IMG/VR virus record: IMGVR_UViG_3300025736_003641
Coordinates: 1-30,039 of that record
DNA: 30,039 bases
Strand: one strand, 5' to 3'
Origin: a virus
Part shown: positions 7,870 through 15,921 of the stretch, one piece after another
How positions within the stretch are numbered: the first letter of the stretch is position 1
Layout of the letters: each line of letters starts with the position of its first letter
Made by a program: the position numbers and the translations under genes
The notes under the pieces: model-generated
Told to the model about the DNA's origin: nothing
What the model saw: the letters and a program-made list of their open reading frames with translations, nothing else
Databases searched by the model: none

Positions 7870-9362
7870 TATTTTTTTCTTTTTAATATTTTATATCGTA
7901 CTTTATTTTTAATTAGCTTTTTACATTTTGATTGCTCTTCTGGCAATATTTTAGATAAATTATTTGGATTTTCACTGTTATAAATATACAACACATCTTT
8001 TATAAATCTTATTTTATTAGATGGGGTCATTTCTAAAATTGGGTACATCAAACATCTATCATAACTATATTTAATGAATTTTTTATCATCATCTTTAAAA
8101 TCCCTTTGATCAATATTCATATATAAAAAAGCTTTAAATGTTTGCAAATGTGTATAAATCCATTTAGATTTTCTAAATGATCTATTAATTATTTTAACAG
8201 CTTGTTTTGGATTTTTTGGTAAAAATTTAGGATTGTTTAATCTACTATATTTTAAACTACCATAAGTTACCCAGCATTTTTTCTTTTCATATATATCATT
8301 AAGTTTACTTAGTACTGTGTTATCAGCAAGCCAATCATCAAGATCTAAAACAACTATTATACTTTCATCATCAATAATATTAGGTAATAAATAATCAATA
8401 GAATTTGCTAACCATTTTCTATTTTTTGCTGATTTATATGATATAACTTTATCATCTTTATATGTCATTATTTTTTCATAAGTGTCATCAGTACTGTGAT
8501 CATCTACAATAATATGTGTATAATTTTTATAAGTTTGATTTTGCACACTTTCAATATTTTTAATAGCATAATCTTTACAATTATATCCAGAACTAAAAAT
8601 AATAAAATGATTACCTTTTACCTTTTCTTCATCTTTATATTTCAATATATCATATTTTTTTCTATTTTGATACCAACTACAATATTTTATTTGATCATTT
8701 CTATTAACAGTTTTATCATTTAACTCATGAATATTATATACATATGAAATATCTTTAATTTGACGAATTTTAACCGCTGGCGTCATTTGTAATATAGGAT
8801 AACCTATAGCATAATCATAACTTGTTGTTGGATATTCTTTGTCAGGTCCTAAAAGATCTTTTTTATCAATATTATCCCATATAAACGATTTAAATGTTCT
8901 TAATGCCCAAAATTTCCATCTATACGTTTCAAATTTCTTTTTTGTTAATTCTTCAGAATTATAACCATTAAAATTGTTTTTTCGTACTTCACCTGTACTT
9001 CTAACTAATGTACCATAAGTTACCCAGCATTTTTTCTTTTCATATATATCATTAAGCCCCGTAAAAACTTTTTTATGCACAAGCCAATCATCAAGATCTA
9101 TTATTGTAATAACATCATATGCGCTGTCAGTCTTAATATACTTTATAGCATTATATACCCAGCCTTTGTTATCTTTATTGTGATGTACTATAGTCTTATC
9201 ATCTTTATATTTCATTATTTCATCAAAAGTACCATCAGTACTGGCATCATCTACTATAATATGAATATAATTTTGATAAGTCTGTTTTTGTACACTTAAC
9301 ATATGTTTTTTTATATAATCTTTACAATTATATCCTGAACTAAAAATAACCAATTTTTGCAT
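7869..9362 (-). CDS. Tandem two-domain GT2 glycosyltransferase
   Basis: The 497-residue protein is two GT2-like domains in tandem, about residues 3-245 and 252-497. Each begins with a copy of the same unit (IFSSGYNCKDY), has the nucleotide-sugar motif (IIVDDASTDGT at 35-45; IIVDDHSTDDT in domain 2) and a DxD-type site (IDLDDWL near 88-94; LDLDDWL near 339-345). Both also share LNDIYEKKKCWVTYG. GT2 enzymes are inverting transferases. Two active sites on one chain could add alternating sugars, as in polymerising synthases, but that is inference. The next gene downstream in the window (9365) encodes a third, single-domain relative, so the locus grew by duplication. Confidence 0.87.
   Translation of the reverse strand: MQKLVIFSSGYNCKDYIKKHMLSVQKQTYQNYIHIIVDDASTDGTFDEIMKYKDDKTIVHHNKDNKGWVYNAIKYIKTDSAYDVITIIDLDDWLVHKKVFTGLNDIYEKKKCWVTYGTLVRSTGEVRKNNFNGYNSEELTKKKFETYRWKFWALRTFKSFIWDNIDKKDLLGPDKEYPTTSYDYAIGYPILQMTPAVKIRQIKDISYVYNIHELNDKTVNRNDQIKYCSWYQNRKKYDILKYKDEEKVKGNHFIIFSSGYNCKDYAIKNIESVQNQTYKNYTHIIVDDHSTDDTYEKIMTYKDDKVISYKSAKNRKWLANSIDYLLPNIIDDESIIVVLDLDDWLADNTVLSKLNDIYEKKKCWVTYGSLKYSRLNNPKFLPKNPKQAVKIINRSFRKSKWIYTHLQTFKAFLYMNIDQRDFKDDDKKFIKYSYDRCLMYPILEMTPSNKIRFIKDVLYIYNSENPNNLSKILPEEQSKCKKLIKNKVRYKILKRKK
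8258..8303 (-). repeat. 46-bp exact direct repeat, copy A (GT2 domain 2)
   Basis: These 46 bases are identical to 9011-9056 and encode the shared LNDIYEKKKCWVTYG segment in the second GT2 domain. The flanking domain sequence has diverged considerably. Confidence 0.9.
9011..9056 (-). repeat. 46-bp exact direct repeat, copy B (GT2 domain 1)
   Basis: Exact partner of 8258-8303, located in the first GT2 domain of the same gene, 753 bases away. Identity at the DNA level, including third codon positions, suggests recent gene conversion. Confidence 0.9.
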
Positions 9363-9364
9363 AA

Positions 9365-10135
9365 TTAACCTCTTATTAACGATTTATATTTATTTTTTGA
9401 ACGTATGATGTCTCTGTTTATCTCCTGTTCTTTTCTATTAATTTTTTCAACCTGTAATGGATTAGAATTATTATATACATATAATGCATTAGGAATAAAA
9501 CTTATATGATCTGGACTTGACATTTCAAGCATTGGTATTAAAATTGCTTGATCATAACATGACTTAAAATATTCTCCTTTATTATCTTTTAAATCATTGA
9601 TATTATTATCAAAAAGAATCATTTTAGCATTAAGTTCATTCCATAAAAAAGCTTTAAATGTTCTAAGATGCGTAAATGACCATACAGATTGTCTAAATAA
9701 TTTATTTTTGATAATATCATCTGTATATACTGGTATCCATGTAGATAGTCTTAATGACATAGTATCAATAAACCTACTATAAGTCATCCAACAATCTGTT
9801 TTATTATAACAATTATTAACGATTTCTAAAACTTTTTTATGTGGTAACCAATCATCAAGATCAACAATAACAATAATATCTTCTTCATTAATTATATGAT
9901 CATCTAAATATTTTAAAGCATTTCTTATCCATTTGATATTGTTATCATTTCTATATATTATAGTATTATCATCTATATATTTACAACCCTTTTCAAAAGT
10001 ACCATCAGTACTAGCATCATCTATTATTATATGTGTATAATTTTTGTAAGTCTGATTCTGTATACTTTTTATATGTTTTTCTATATAATCAAAGCAGTTA
10101 TAGCCAGCACTAAAAATAATAAATTTGTTATTCAT
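9365..10135 (-). CDS. Single-domain GT2 glycosyltransferase, paralog of the tandem enzyme
   Basis: The 256-residue protein is homologous along its length to each half of the tandem GT2 enzyme that follows: IFSAGYNCFDYIEKH, IIIDDASTDGT, VIVDLDDWLPHKKV, then FTHLRTFKAFLWNEL and a closing YVYNNSNPLQ. The DDASTDG and DLDDW motifs are intact, so it should be an active inverting GT-A enzyme. I chose the ATG at 10135 (MNNKFIIFSAGYN). Its alignment with the paralog's start supports this, and an upstream ATG at 10171 would add 12 residues that lie inside the preceding gene. It overlaps that gene by 8 bases. Confidence 0.85.
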   Translation of the reverse strand: MNNKFIIFSAGYNCFDYIEKHIKSIQNQTYKNYTHIIIDDASTDGTFEKGCKYIDDNTIIYRNDNNIKWIRNALKYLDDHIINEEDIIVIVDLDDWLPHKKVLEIVNNCYNKTDCWMTYSRFIDTMSLRLSTWIPVYTDDIIKNKLFRQSVWSFTHLRTFKAFLWNELNAKMILFDNNINDLKDNKGEYFKSCYDQAILIPMLEMSSPDHISFIPNALYVYNNSNPLQVEKINRKEQEINRDIIRSKNKYKSLIRG

Positions 10136-10796
10136 CTTCCATCCATGTATTCCAAATTTTTCTTCGTTCATCAGGTATTATTATTTTTGATGTTTTTAGT
10201 GGAATTATTGCTCCAGCATGAGTTCTTATATTATGTTGTGATTGTGTTGTTCCAGCACGAGTTCTTATATTAGGCTGTGGTGTAACTTGTCTAATATTAG
10301 GCTGTAGTGTATTATTTTTATTTTTAATAGCATCTAAATAAATATATTCATTTCTAATAATAGGAACAAATACCATATTACCGCCTATCATTTTAACAAG
10401 TTCTTTAATAACCATAAAAAAATCAGAAGTAGGTCTTAAATCTCTTAATGTTCTAAAATTCTTTTTATTAAAGCATATTATATCATCTTTTTGCATATTA
10501 GGTATTGTTGATTTTACAAATCCATCATTTATAGGATCATCATGTCTTCTAGCATACACAATATCTTTATCATATTCTTTTTTAAAATTATCTATAAAAC
10601 CATCATCAAGATCTTGTGATAAAGTATTAATAAGTATTATTTTATTAAATTTGGCTCCTCTTATAATACCATCTAAATTAGATATTGGATATTTTGGAAT
10701 GTTCTCAATTATAAGTTGATCATCTGAAGATACCTGTTCTTTAATTGTTCTTAAAAGTCCTTCATTTTGTTTAGTTGGTACTATTATTGTAAACAT
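10128..10796 (-). CDS. Possible divergent GT-A protein with a repetitive C-terminal linker
   Basis: The N-terminus MFTIIVPTKQNEGLLRTI followed by a DQLIIENI strand is reminiscent of a GT2-like nucleotide-sugar fold, but I see no convincing DxD site, so function is uncertain. Between about residues 165 and 195 there is a low-complexity repeat of the form QPNIR / HNIRTHAG, three to four irregular units. It is visible in the DNA as repeated CCAGCA(T/C)GAGTTCTTATATTA elements around 10212-10273. The last residues are acidic (WNTWMEDE). It sits in the glycan island directly before the GT2 paralogs. It may be a non-catalytic or decayed transferase. Confidence 0.5.
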   Translation of the reverse strand: MFTIIVPTKQNEGLLRTIKEQVSSDDQLIIENIPKYPISNLDGIIRGAKFNKIILINTLSQDLDDGFIDNFKKEYDKDIVYARRHDDPINDGFVKSTIPNMQKDDIICFNKKNFRTLRDLRPTSDFFMVIKELVKMIGGNMVFVPIIRNEYIYLDAIKNKNNTLQPNIRQVTPQPNIRTRAGTTQSQHNIRTHAGAIIPLKTSKIIIPDERRKIWNTWMEDE

Positions 10797-11045
10797 TTAT
10801 TCCTTATCCTCTTTTTTTTCTATTTTTCTATTATATTGTGAAGTACTATACCCCTCAGCACCCCAGCTTGATATATCTTTCTTATTATCATATACAAGTT
10901 TAAAATTCATAGATGTTATAGGAAACATTTTTTCCATTATAGCTTTACATTTAGGACATATATGTTCTTTATCCATTTCACTAATAAATTCAAGTTTTTC
11001 AATTACATAATCACATTTTGAACATTTATAATCATTTAACGGCAT
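10797..11045 (-). CDS. FmdB-type zinc-ribbon protein
   Basis: The 82-residue protein opens with MPLNDYKCSKCDYVIEKLE and has a second pair, CPKCKAIMEKMFP, the pattern of the FmdB putative regulatory family (MPxYxYxCxxCG...CPxCG). The four cysteines should bind zinc. The C-terminal tail is charged and unordered. FmdB proteins are often called regulators, but no clear biochemical role is established. The start overlaps the previous gene by 14 bases. Confidence 0.8.
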   Translation of the reverse strand: MPLNDYKCSKCDYVIEKLEFISEMDKEHICPKCKAIMEKMFPITSMNFKLVYDNKKDISSWGAEGYSTSQYNRKIEKKEDKE

Positions 11046-11853
11046 AATTTATCCTTTCATAAAAATATTTAAAACTATCAACTATCATATTAACATCATT
11101 AGTAGGAACTGTAAAACAATTATTATTAAAATTATATATACCATCATTAGCATATAATCCAACATTATTACCCCATGAAAATACAGGCTTTTGTTGTAAA
11201 TTGCATAAAAATGTCCAATGACTTATAGGACATATGACAGCATTAGCATTCATTATATATTTAACAATATACTTATAACCATTTTCAAAATAATCCACAT
11301 TTTTTAAAATCATATTTTCATCAGATAAATATGATTTCATGTCACCTATTACTTTAATATTAGAAAACTGTTTAATTAAATTATCATAAATATTTTTTAT
11401 TACATCCTCATTTGAACTCTCATCAGGAATAAAAACAATATAATCTTCTTCTTTAATATTAACATCTTGTGGTGTTTTAATAGGGCTAAATACTTTATTA
11501 TAGATAGGGCAATGATTCTTATTTTTTGAATACTTCAAAAAATGATTTTCTATTTTATCATGTATTACCGATTGTATATATTTTTTAAATTGTTTTACTA
11601 TAAGATTAAAATCTTTTGGTTTAAAGTCTTTATATATACAACCCTTTTGATTCAATTCATCTCTGGTGATATCTTTATATTCAGACCATATTTTATCATC
11701 ATCAATCCAATCATAAAGAAACGCTCTATTATCATGCGTTGATAAAAAAATATTATCACATTCTATAATCTCCGATACCCATTTAACATACGGCCTAAAA
11801 ACCATTATTTCATATTCCCAGTCTCCAATATAAGGACCTAGAGATAATACCAT
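11032..11853 (-). CDS. GT-B-like protein, possible glycosyltransferase
   Basis: The 273-residue protein has a C-terminal half that looks like the donor domain of GT9-type or related GT-B enzymes: IVFIPDESSNEDVIKNIYDN, IKVIGD, then YIMNANAVICPISHWTFLCN and QQKPVFSWGNNVG. This resembles the 'ADAVIxPxSGxMHLAxxxxKPVVxxFG' arrangement. The opening MVLSLGPYIGDWEYEIMVF could be the first Rossmann strand and loop. I cannot identify the sugar. Its place at the head of the glycosyltransferase run supports a glycan role. Confidence 0.55.
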   Translation of the reverse strand: MVLSLGPYIGDWEYEIMVFRPYVKWVSEIIECDNIFLSTHDNRAFLYDWIDDDKIWSEYKDITRDELNQKGCIYKDFKPKDFNLIVKQFKKYIQSVIHDKIENHFLKYSKNKNHCPIYNKVFSPIKTPQDVNIKEEDYIVFIPDESSNEDVIKNIYDNLIKQFSNIKVIGDMKSYLSDENMILKNVDYFENGYKYIVKYIMNANAVICPISHWTFLCNLQQKPVFSWGNNVGLYANDGIYNFNNNCFTVPTNDVNMIVDSFKYFYERINYAVK

Positions 11854-11864
11854 TTATATTTCAC

Positions 11865-12323
11865 CTATTGTATTATAACATTGCCATTCCATTTCTTAAA
11901 TATACTAGAATACATATTATAACATTCCTTTTCAATTTGAATTACTTCTATATTTTTTAACACATCTGACAAAGTATTTTTATTTAAAACAAATGACTTA
12001 TCATGTTCTGTTAAATTACAAACATTTAACAAGACTTTATTATTTCTTCTAAAAAAAGTTATAAGATTATCATATGAGGTATTTTCAACATAATACTTTT
12101 TAACTGTTCTTTTAAGTATATCATTATAAATTTTAATATTATTTGCTATAACAAATCTATTAGTTTTATTCCATAACACCATAACAGCTTCTACTTTTTC
12201 AATAGAAGGTTGTTTAAAATCAAATTTTATTAAATGTACTCTGTCAATTTTTAATAATTGTTCATCTTTAATATTTTCTTCATTAATAGTAATATAATCA
12301 GATCCTATCTTAGTAATCAGCAT
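11865..12323 (-). CDS. Conserved-looking protein of unknown function
   Basis: I do not recognise this 152-residue protein. I chose the ATG at 12323 because it has an AGGAGA site 7 bases upstream; the earlier TTG would place translation further into the primase gene. It begins MLITKIGSDYITINEENI and looks like a mixed alpha/beta soluble protein with no membrane segment or cysteine cluster. It lies between primase and the glycan island, so it could belong to either module. Confidence 0.65.
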   Translation of the reverse strand: MLITKIGSDYITINEENIKDEQLLKIDRVHLIKFDFKQPSIEKVEAVMVLWNKTNRFVIANNIKIYNDILKRTVKKYYVENTSYDNLITFFRRNNKVLLNVCNLTEHDKSFVLNKNTLSDVLKNIEVIQIEKECYNMYSSIFKKWNGNVIIQ

Positions 12324-12324
12324 T

Positions 12325-13326
12325 CTACAATCTCCTGTCAATTATATATTTTGTTTTCATTTCAAAACTATTATATGAATTTTTTGTTATAAAATTATAC
12401 ATATCTTTTATCTTAGATTTTATAGCTAATTCACATATATCCATTTTACTATATTTATCAGGATATACGAAAAATTTAAATTTATGACTATATTTGTTAT
12501 CAATTAATTTTTTTGATTGCTTAATACCACATTTATCATTATCAAGAGCTATAATAATACCTTTATCTGTATGTTTTAAAAGCAGTTTTATAAAATCATC
12601 CGTTATATTACATCCAAGTGCTGTGGTTCCTTGATTACCAACATGAACAGCATCTAGAATACCCTCAGATACTATAATATATTTTGTTCTATCAAATTTT
12701 TCTTCATTAAATACCACAAATCCCTTTTTTAATGTTGGATTTTTATATTTAGGTTCAAGTGTACCTGTAGCACGTCCTTGAAAATAAATGATATTATTTT
12801 TATTATATATTGGTATTATAATTCTTCCCTTATAATCACCTTTGTATGCAATGAAAATAGGGAAATCTGATAAAAGTTCTCTTTTCGTAACAAAATTATT
12901 AAGCTCTTTATAATAATTTTGTTGTAAAATACCATCAATTGTACTATTAAGATTTATACAATCATCTATAATATAATTATGATATGCATATTCAATTTCA
13001 TTTACTATTTTCTTTTTCTTTTTTGATGAAAGAATCTGGGTAAGATGTTGAGGATTGTATTTATAAAGTTCTTTTTTAGCTTCATTTATAGAAACACCAT
13101 TAAGTTCTGAATAAATTTGTAAAAAAGATCCTGATCTATTACAATTAAAGCAATGCCATATAGGATTGCCTTCATTATAATCTAAATGAAATCTTTTTTT
13201 TCTAGATGATTTCTTAGAATCACCGCAAAGAGGGCATCTGGAATGAAAATGCATCCCATTTTTTGATACAGCAATGTTTTCAAAATGCTCATATGCAAAA
13301 TCATTAATAATTTCAAGGTCTAACAT
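12325..13326 (-). CDS. DNA primase, T4 gp61-like (DnaG-type)
   Basis: The 333-residue protein has an N-terminal zinc-binding domain (C31PLC34 and C59FNC62) that recognises the priming site. The TOPRIM catalytic core follows, with E221 in VSEGILDAV and the metal-binding pair D262-N-D264 in IIALDND. The length is about that of T4 gp61 (342). In T4-like replication it makes short RNA primers for the lagging strand with the gp41-type helicase, which is not in this window. It follows the 53-residue cysteine-rich gene within 2 bases of its stop, and a GAG ribosome site lies in that junction. Confidence 0.93.
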   Translation of the reverse strand: MLDLEIINDFAYEHFENIAVSKNGMHFHSRCPLCGDSKKSSRKKRFHLDYNEGNPIWHCFNCNRSGSFLQIYSELNGVSINEAKKELYKYNPQHLTQILSSKKKKKIVNEIEYAYHNYIIDDCINLNSTIDGILQQNYYKELNNFVTKRELLSDFPIFIAYKGDYKGRIIIPIYNKNNIIYFQGRATGTLEPKYKNPTLKKGFVVFNEEKFDRTKYIIVSEGILDAVHVGNQGTTALGCNITDDFIKLLLKHTDKGIIIALDNDKCGIKQSKKLIDNKYSHKFKFFVYPDKYSKMDICELAIKSKIKDMYNFITKNSYNSFEMKTKYIIDRRL

Positions 13327-13328
13327 TT

Positions 13329-13490
13329 TTACTCCACATCATCTTCATAATCAACACATTCAAAATCAAAAGGAGTATAAAACTTTACGATCTTAATATT
13401 AGTTTCTTCAAAATAATTTAAATCACATTTTATATTACCATTTTTCTTCCTTTTACAATTGATACAGTTAATACAAAGGAATATTTTCAT
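13329..13490 (-). CDS. Small cysteine-cluster protein
   Basis: A 53-residue ORF starts at ATG 13490 inside the end of the preceding gene (23-base overlap) and stops 2 bases before the primase ATG. It opens with MKIFLCINCINCKRKKNG and has C6-x2-C9-x2-C12 plus C22, a possible metal site, then an acidic tail (CVDYEDDVE). It fills exactly the space between two genes in a genome with almost no spacers, which argues that it is real. The ribosome binding site is weak. No function is known to me. Confidence 0.6.
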   Translation of the reverse strand: MKIFLCINCINCKRKKNGNIKCDLNYFEETNIKIVKFYTPFDFECVDYEDDVE

Positions 13491-13842
13491 TTTTTCTTTT
13501 TGAATAATAATTTAAGGAATCTTCTTTAATTTCATCTCTTATTTTTTTAGGAAATAATCTAAAAAAAGAATCCACACCTCCTCTGAAGTCTAAATACTCT
13601 CCTATATTATTTGCATATAACATTTCAAGCATAAGAGATGCTACTTGAAATGAAGTCATTTCATCATTGCTTTTAAACAAATACTTATAAAATGACCCCA
13701 TTGCATTTTTAAGAGCATTAGATATATTTTGTCTTGTTGTTTTTATACCTGTCTGTTTTTCTATTTCTTTCACAATTTTTTCACCATTAAGAGGTGTACT
13801 ATTTACTTTAATATCAGCCCAACATATTCTATCACTTTTCAT
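13468..13842 (-). CDS. Helix-turn-helix-like protein of unknown function
   Basis: The 124-residue protein contains TGIKTTRQNISNALKNAMGS (about 31-50) and then FYKYLFK, which looks like a sigma-region-4-type helix-turn-helix ('xSRQxVSxxLKRAxxKxY'). It may thus bind DNA as a regulator. The rest, with a LDFRGGVDSFFRLFPKKIRDE stretch near the end in two segments, is not familiar. It is the second gene after the perfect sigma-70-type promoter at 14121-14149, in the same operon as primase. Function as a phage transcription factor is a guess. Confidence 0.6.
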   Translation of the reverse strand: MKSDRICWADIKVNSTPLNGEKIVKEIEKQTGIKTTRQNISNALKNAMGSFYKYLFKSNDEMTSFQVASLMLEMLYANNIGEYLDFRGGVDSFFRLFPKKIRDEIKEDSLNYYSKRKNENIPLY

Positions 13843-13859
13843 TTTGTAATTCCTTTACA

Positions 13860-14099
13860 TTAATGATTTTCACATAAATTAAGAGGATCAAATATATTTA
13901 ATTTACATTCTTTTAATTCAACAGAAAATTCTAACCCCTCAATGCCATGAAGTTCTTTACCAGCTAAAAGACCTAAATGATGAAAGAATGAATGAGCTGA
14001 CATTGAATTTTCTTTATTTTTATGATCTAAATCTGTTATTAAAAAATTTGTAGTCCAACTTCCAACATCAACTTTTTTAACTTTAAAATGTCTTTTCAT
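13860..14099 (-). CDS. Small protein of unknown function, first gene after a consensus promoter
   Basis: I do not recognise this 79-residue protein (starts MKRHFKVKKVDVGSWTTN; contains SAHSFFHHLGLLAGKELHG). It has an AAGGAT ribosome site and begins only about 15 bases after the expected transcript start from the promoter at 14121-14149. It should therefore be strongly made early, as with many small host-takeover proteins in this gene position. Confidence 0.65.
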   Translation of the reverse strand: MKRHFKVKKVDVGSWTTNFLITDLDHKNKENSMSAHSFFHHLGLLAGKELHGIEGLEFSVELKECKLNIFDPLNLCENH

Positions 14100-14120
14100 T
14101 ATATTATCCTTTTTGTAATG

Positions 14121-14149
14121 ATTATATATAACTTATTACATAATGTCAA
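14121..14149 (-). promoter_or_regulatory. Perfect sigma-70 consensus promoter
   Basis: On the minus strand TTGACA (14144-14149) and TATAAT (14121-14126) are separated by exactly 17 bases, a full match to the bacterial housekeeping consensus. It lies in one of the few real intergenic gaps, just after the RNR stop at 14153, and points at the 79-residue, HTH-like and primase genes. Confidence 0.88.
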
Positions 14150-14152
14150 TAA

Positions 14153-15921
14153 TTAATTACACTTACTTTCACCACAATTTTGACAAACCTTACAACCCTC
14201 TATTAATATTACAGAATATGTACCACATTTATTACACAGTTCTTTATTATTCGGTACATTATCAAATTCACAATTCAAATAATATCTTTGAAGCAATTTA
14301 GCTATACCATCTGGTATAGATAATATTTGTGTAGGTTTTTTATCAGTAACTTCAAATCTATGCCATGCTGTTCTATCAGAATTAATACCTATCAATGTAT
14401 CTACTAACGCCTGAACAGGTACATTATTTTGTAAAGATATAGACATTGATCTACCAAGAGATTCAGTAAACACATTAAATAATTGTCCTGATTTACCCAT
14501 ATTCATAAATATTTCAACAGGTTTACCATTATGAGTTGATATTGTAACATACAATTTCCCATTACCTGTTTCAAGTACATGAACATTAGCTGATAATTTA
14601 GATGGTCTATTAAAAAATGATATAGCTTCTTTCTTTTTAGAATCAAATGTTATCGGTTGAAATTTTTTAGAACCATCTCTATATACAGTAACACCTTTAA
14701 GACCTCTTTCATAAGCATATTTATATAAATCACTTATTTCTTCTATTGTTATATCTTTAGGAAGATTTATAGTACTTGATATAGCAGATGATACATATTT
14801 TTGTAATTCTGATTGCATATCAATTCTATCTTTATATTTAATATCATGTGCTGTAACAAATACATCTCTAACATCTTTTGGAATCCCTCGAATACCTTTA
14901 AGTGAACCATTATTTAATGCTATTTTTTCTAACAGTGTATCATTATACCATTCTTCATCAGAATATTTTGAAAAAATCTTATTAGTAATATTCATTGTAC
15001 CACCATCTATAAGGTTCTTTTGAAACACAAGTCCAAAGCAAGGCTCCATACCATATGAACAATCACAAGATAAAGCAGTTGTGCCAGTTGGTGCACAAGT
15101 TGTATGTTGTACATTACGAAGTCCATATTTTCTTACCTTTGACATTATATTTTCATCATTATCAGTAAGATCCTTAATAATTTCTATAACATCATCTTTA
15201 ACAATATCATAATCAGCAAAAGTACCGCGTTCATTAGCAAGGTCAGCACTGCATTCTATGCAAGCATTAGTTATTGTTTTCATTATACGACCTGAAAAAA
15301 CTTTACCATCAACACTATCATATCGTAAATCTAATTGATATAATACATCTGATAAACCCATCATACCAATACCTACAGGTCGATATTTTGTAACCATTTC
15401 TTTAAATCTATTATCTGGATGATCCATAACATCAATAATATTATCCATAAATCTCATAATTTTATAAGAGGTTTTATACAAACCATCAAAATCAAATTTA
15501 CCATTTTTATAAAACTTTGATACATTAATAGAACTTAAATTACATGAAGTGTATGGCCATAAAAATTGTTCCAGTTTGTTCTTTCTAAAAGTTTTTTATC
15601 TTTTAGTTCTATTGATTCGTTTTATCAATAGTTCGGCATATCTTTTCATTATTAAAATGTCCCGGCCTCTTGGTGATTTATATTCTCATATTGAGTTTCA
15701 ATCCACTATGCTCTGCCCCTGACTATTCTTTTATAAATAGCCTTCGGTTCGGATTCCCATCACAGGGTTCCCGCTTAATTCCGAGATGATTATACTGAGG
15801 CAAACTATTCACCACAGTTGTGTATTAATATATTATTAGCAAAAAAATTATGATTTTTAAATGTTGTTAAATCATAAACATCTTCGTTGTTTACATGTTT
15901 TTTACTTATTAATCTACCCAT
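14153..15921 (-). CDS. nrdJ: Class II ribonucleotide reductase, C-terminal part, fused to C-intein and interrupted by a group I intron
   Basis: Exon 1 (15811-15921) encodes a 35-residue C-intein and then Cys-Gly. Exon 2 (14153-15571) continues E-Q-F-L-W-P-Y-T-S-C-N-L and runs 472 residues to the stop, giving a 474-residue C-extein. A TTG at 15481 is not the real start. The body has class II reductase features: CAPTGTTALSCDCSYGMEP, YKYAYERGLKGVTVYRDGSK, a TSCPD-like domain and a C-terminal cysteine cluster (CNKCG...CKVCQNCGESKC) that would re-reduce the active site. The enzyme turns ribonucleotides into deoxynucleotides using adenosylcobalamin. With the 260-residue N-extein the joined enzyme would have 734 residues, normal for the family. 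An AGGAGA site lies 8 bases before ATG 15921. Confidence 0.92.
15572..15810 (-). mobile_element. Group I self-splicing intron (239 nt, no ORF) in the RNR gene
   Basis: Removing 15810 down to 15572 joins ...TGT GGT to GAA CAA TTT and restores the NCGEQFLWPY reading frame across an in-frame TAG. The exon ends in U and the intron in G, as group I introns require. P1 forms between exon CTGTGGT (15811-15817) and internal guide GCCTCAG (15795-15801), with the U-G pair at the splice site and one mismatch. GTTT just before the guide can pair with exon-2 GAAC as P10. Core elements are visible: AATTAAGCGGGAACC (P-like), AATCCG (Q-like), nested P4 (CGG/CCG) and P5 (CCC/GGG), P7 (GGCA/TGCC) with AAAGATATGCC (S-like), and a perfect 8-bp P9 hairpin at 15609-15631. 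I did not resolve P3 and P8. Confidence 0.9.
15817..15921 (-). mobile_element. Split intein, C-terminal fragment (35 residues)
   Basis: ATG 15921 opens MGRLISKKHVNNEDVYDL and the fragment ends NHNFFANNILIHN, followed by Cys +1 of the extein. This has intein block F (VYDLTTFKNHNFFANN) and block G (ILIHN, with the cyclising Asn and penultimate His). It has its own ATG and ribosome site and lies over 1 kb from the N-half, so the intein must act in trans. The sequence strongly resembles the C-half of the metagenomic split intein NrdJ-1, whose +1 residue is Ser at a different site. Confidence 0.93.

Noticed and set aside
14153-15481. A 442-residue reductase ORF beginning at TTG 15481
   Set aside because: The frame continues upstream to 15571 with conserved reductase residues (PYTSCNLSSINVSKF), and then joins the C-intein exon after intron removal; the TTG is internal.
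15805-15810. In-frame TAG after CGE as evidence of TAG recoding in this phage
   Set aside because: The TAG lies inside the group I intron, and TAG is a normal stop for the scaffold and endonuclease genes.
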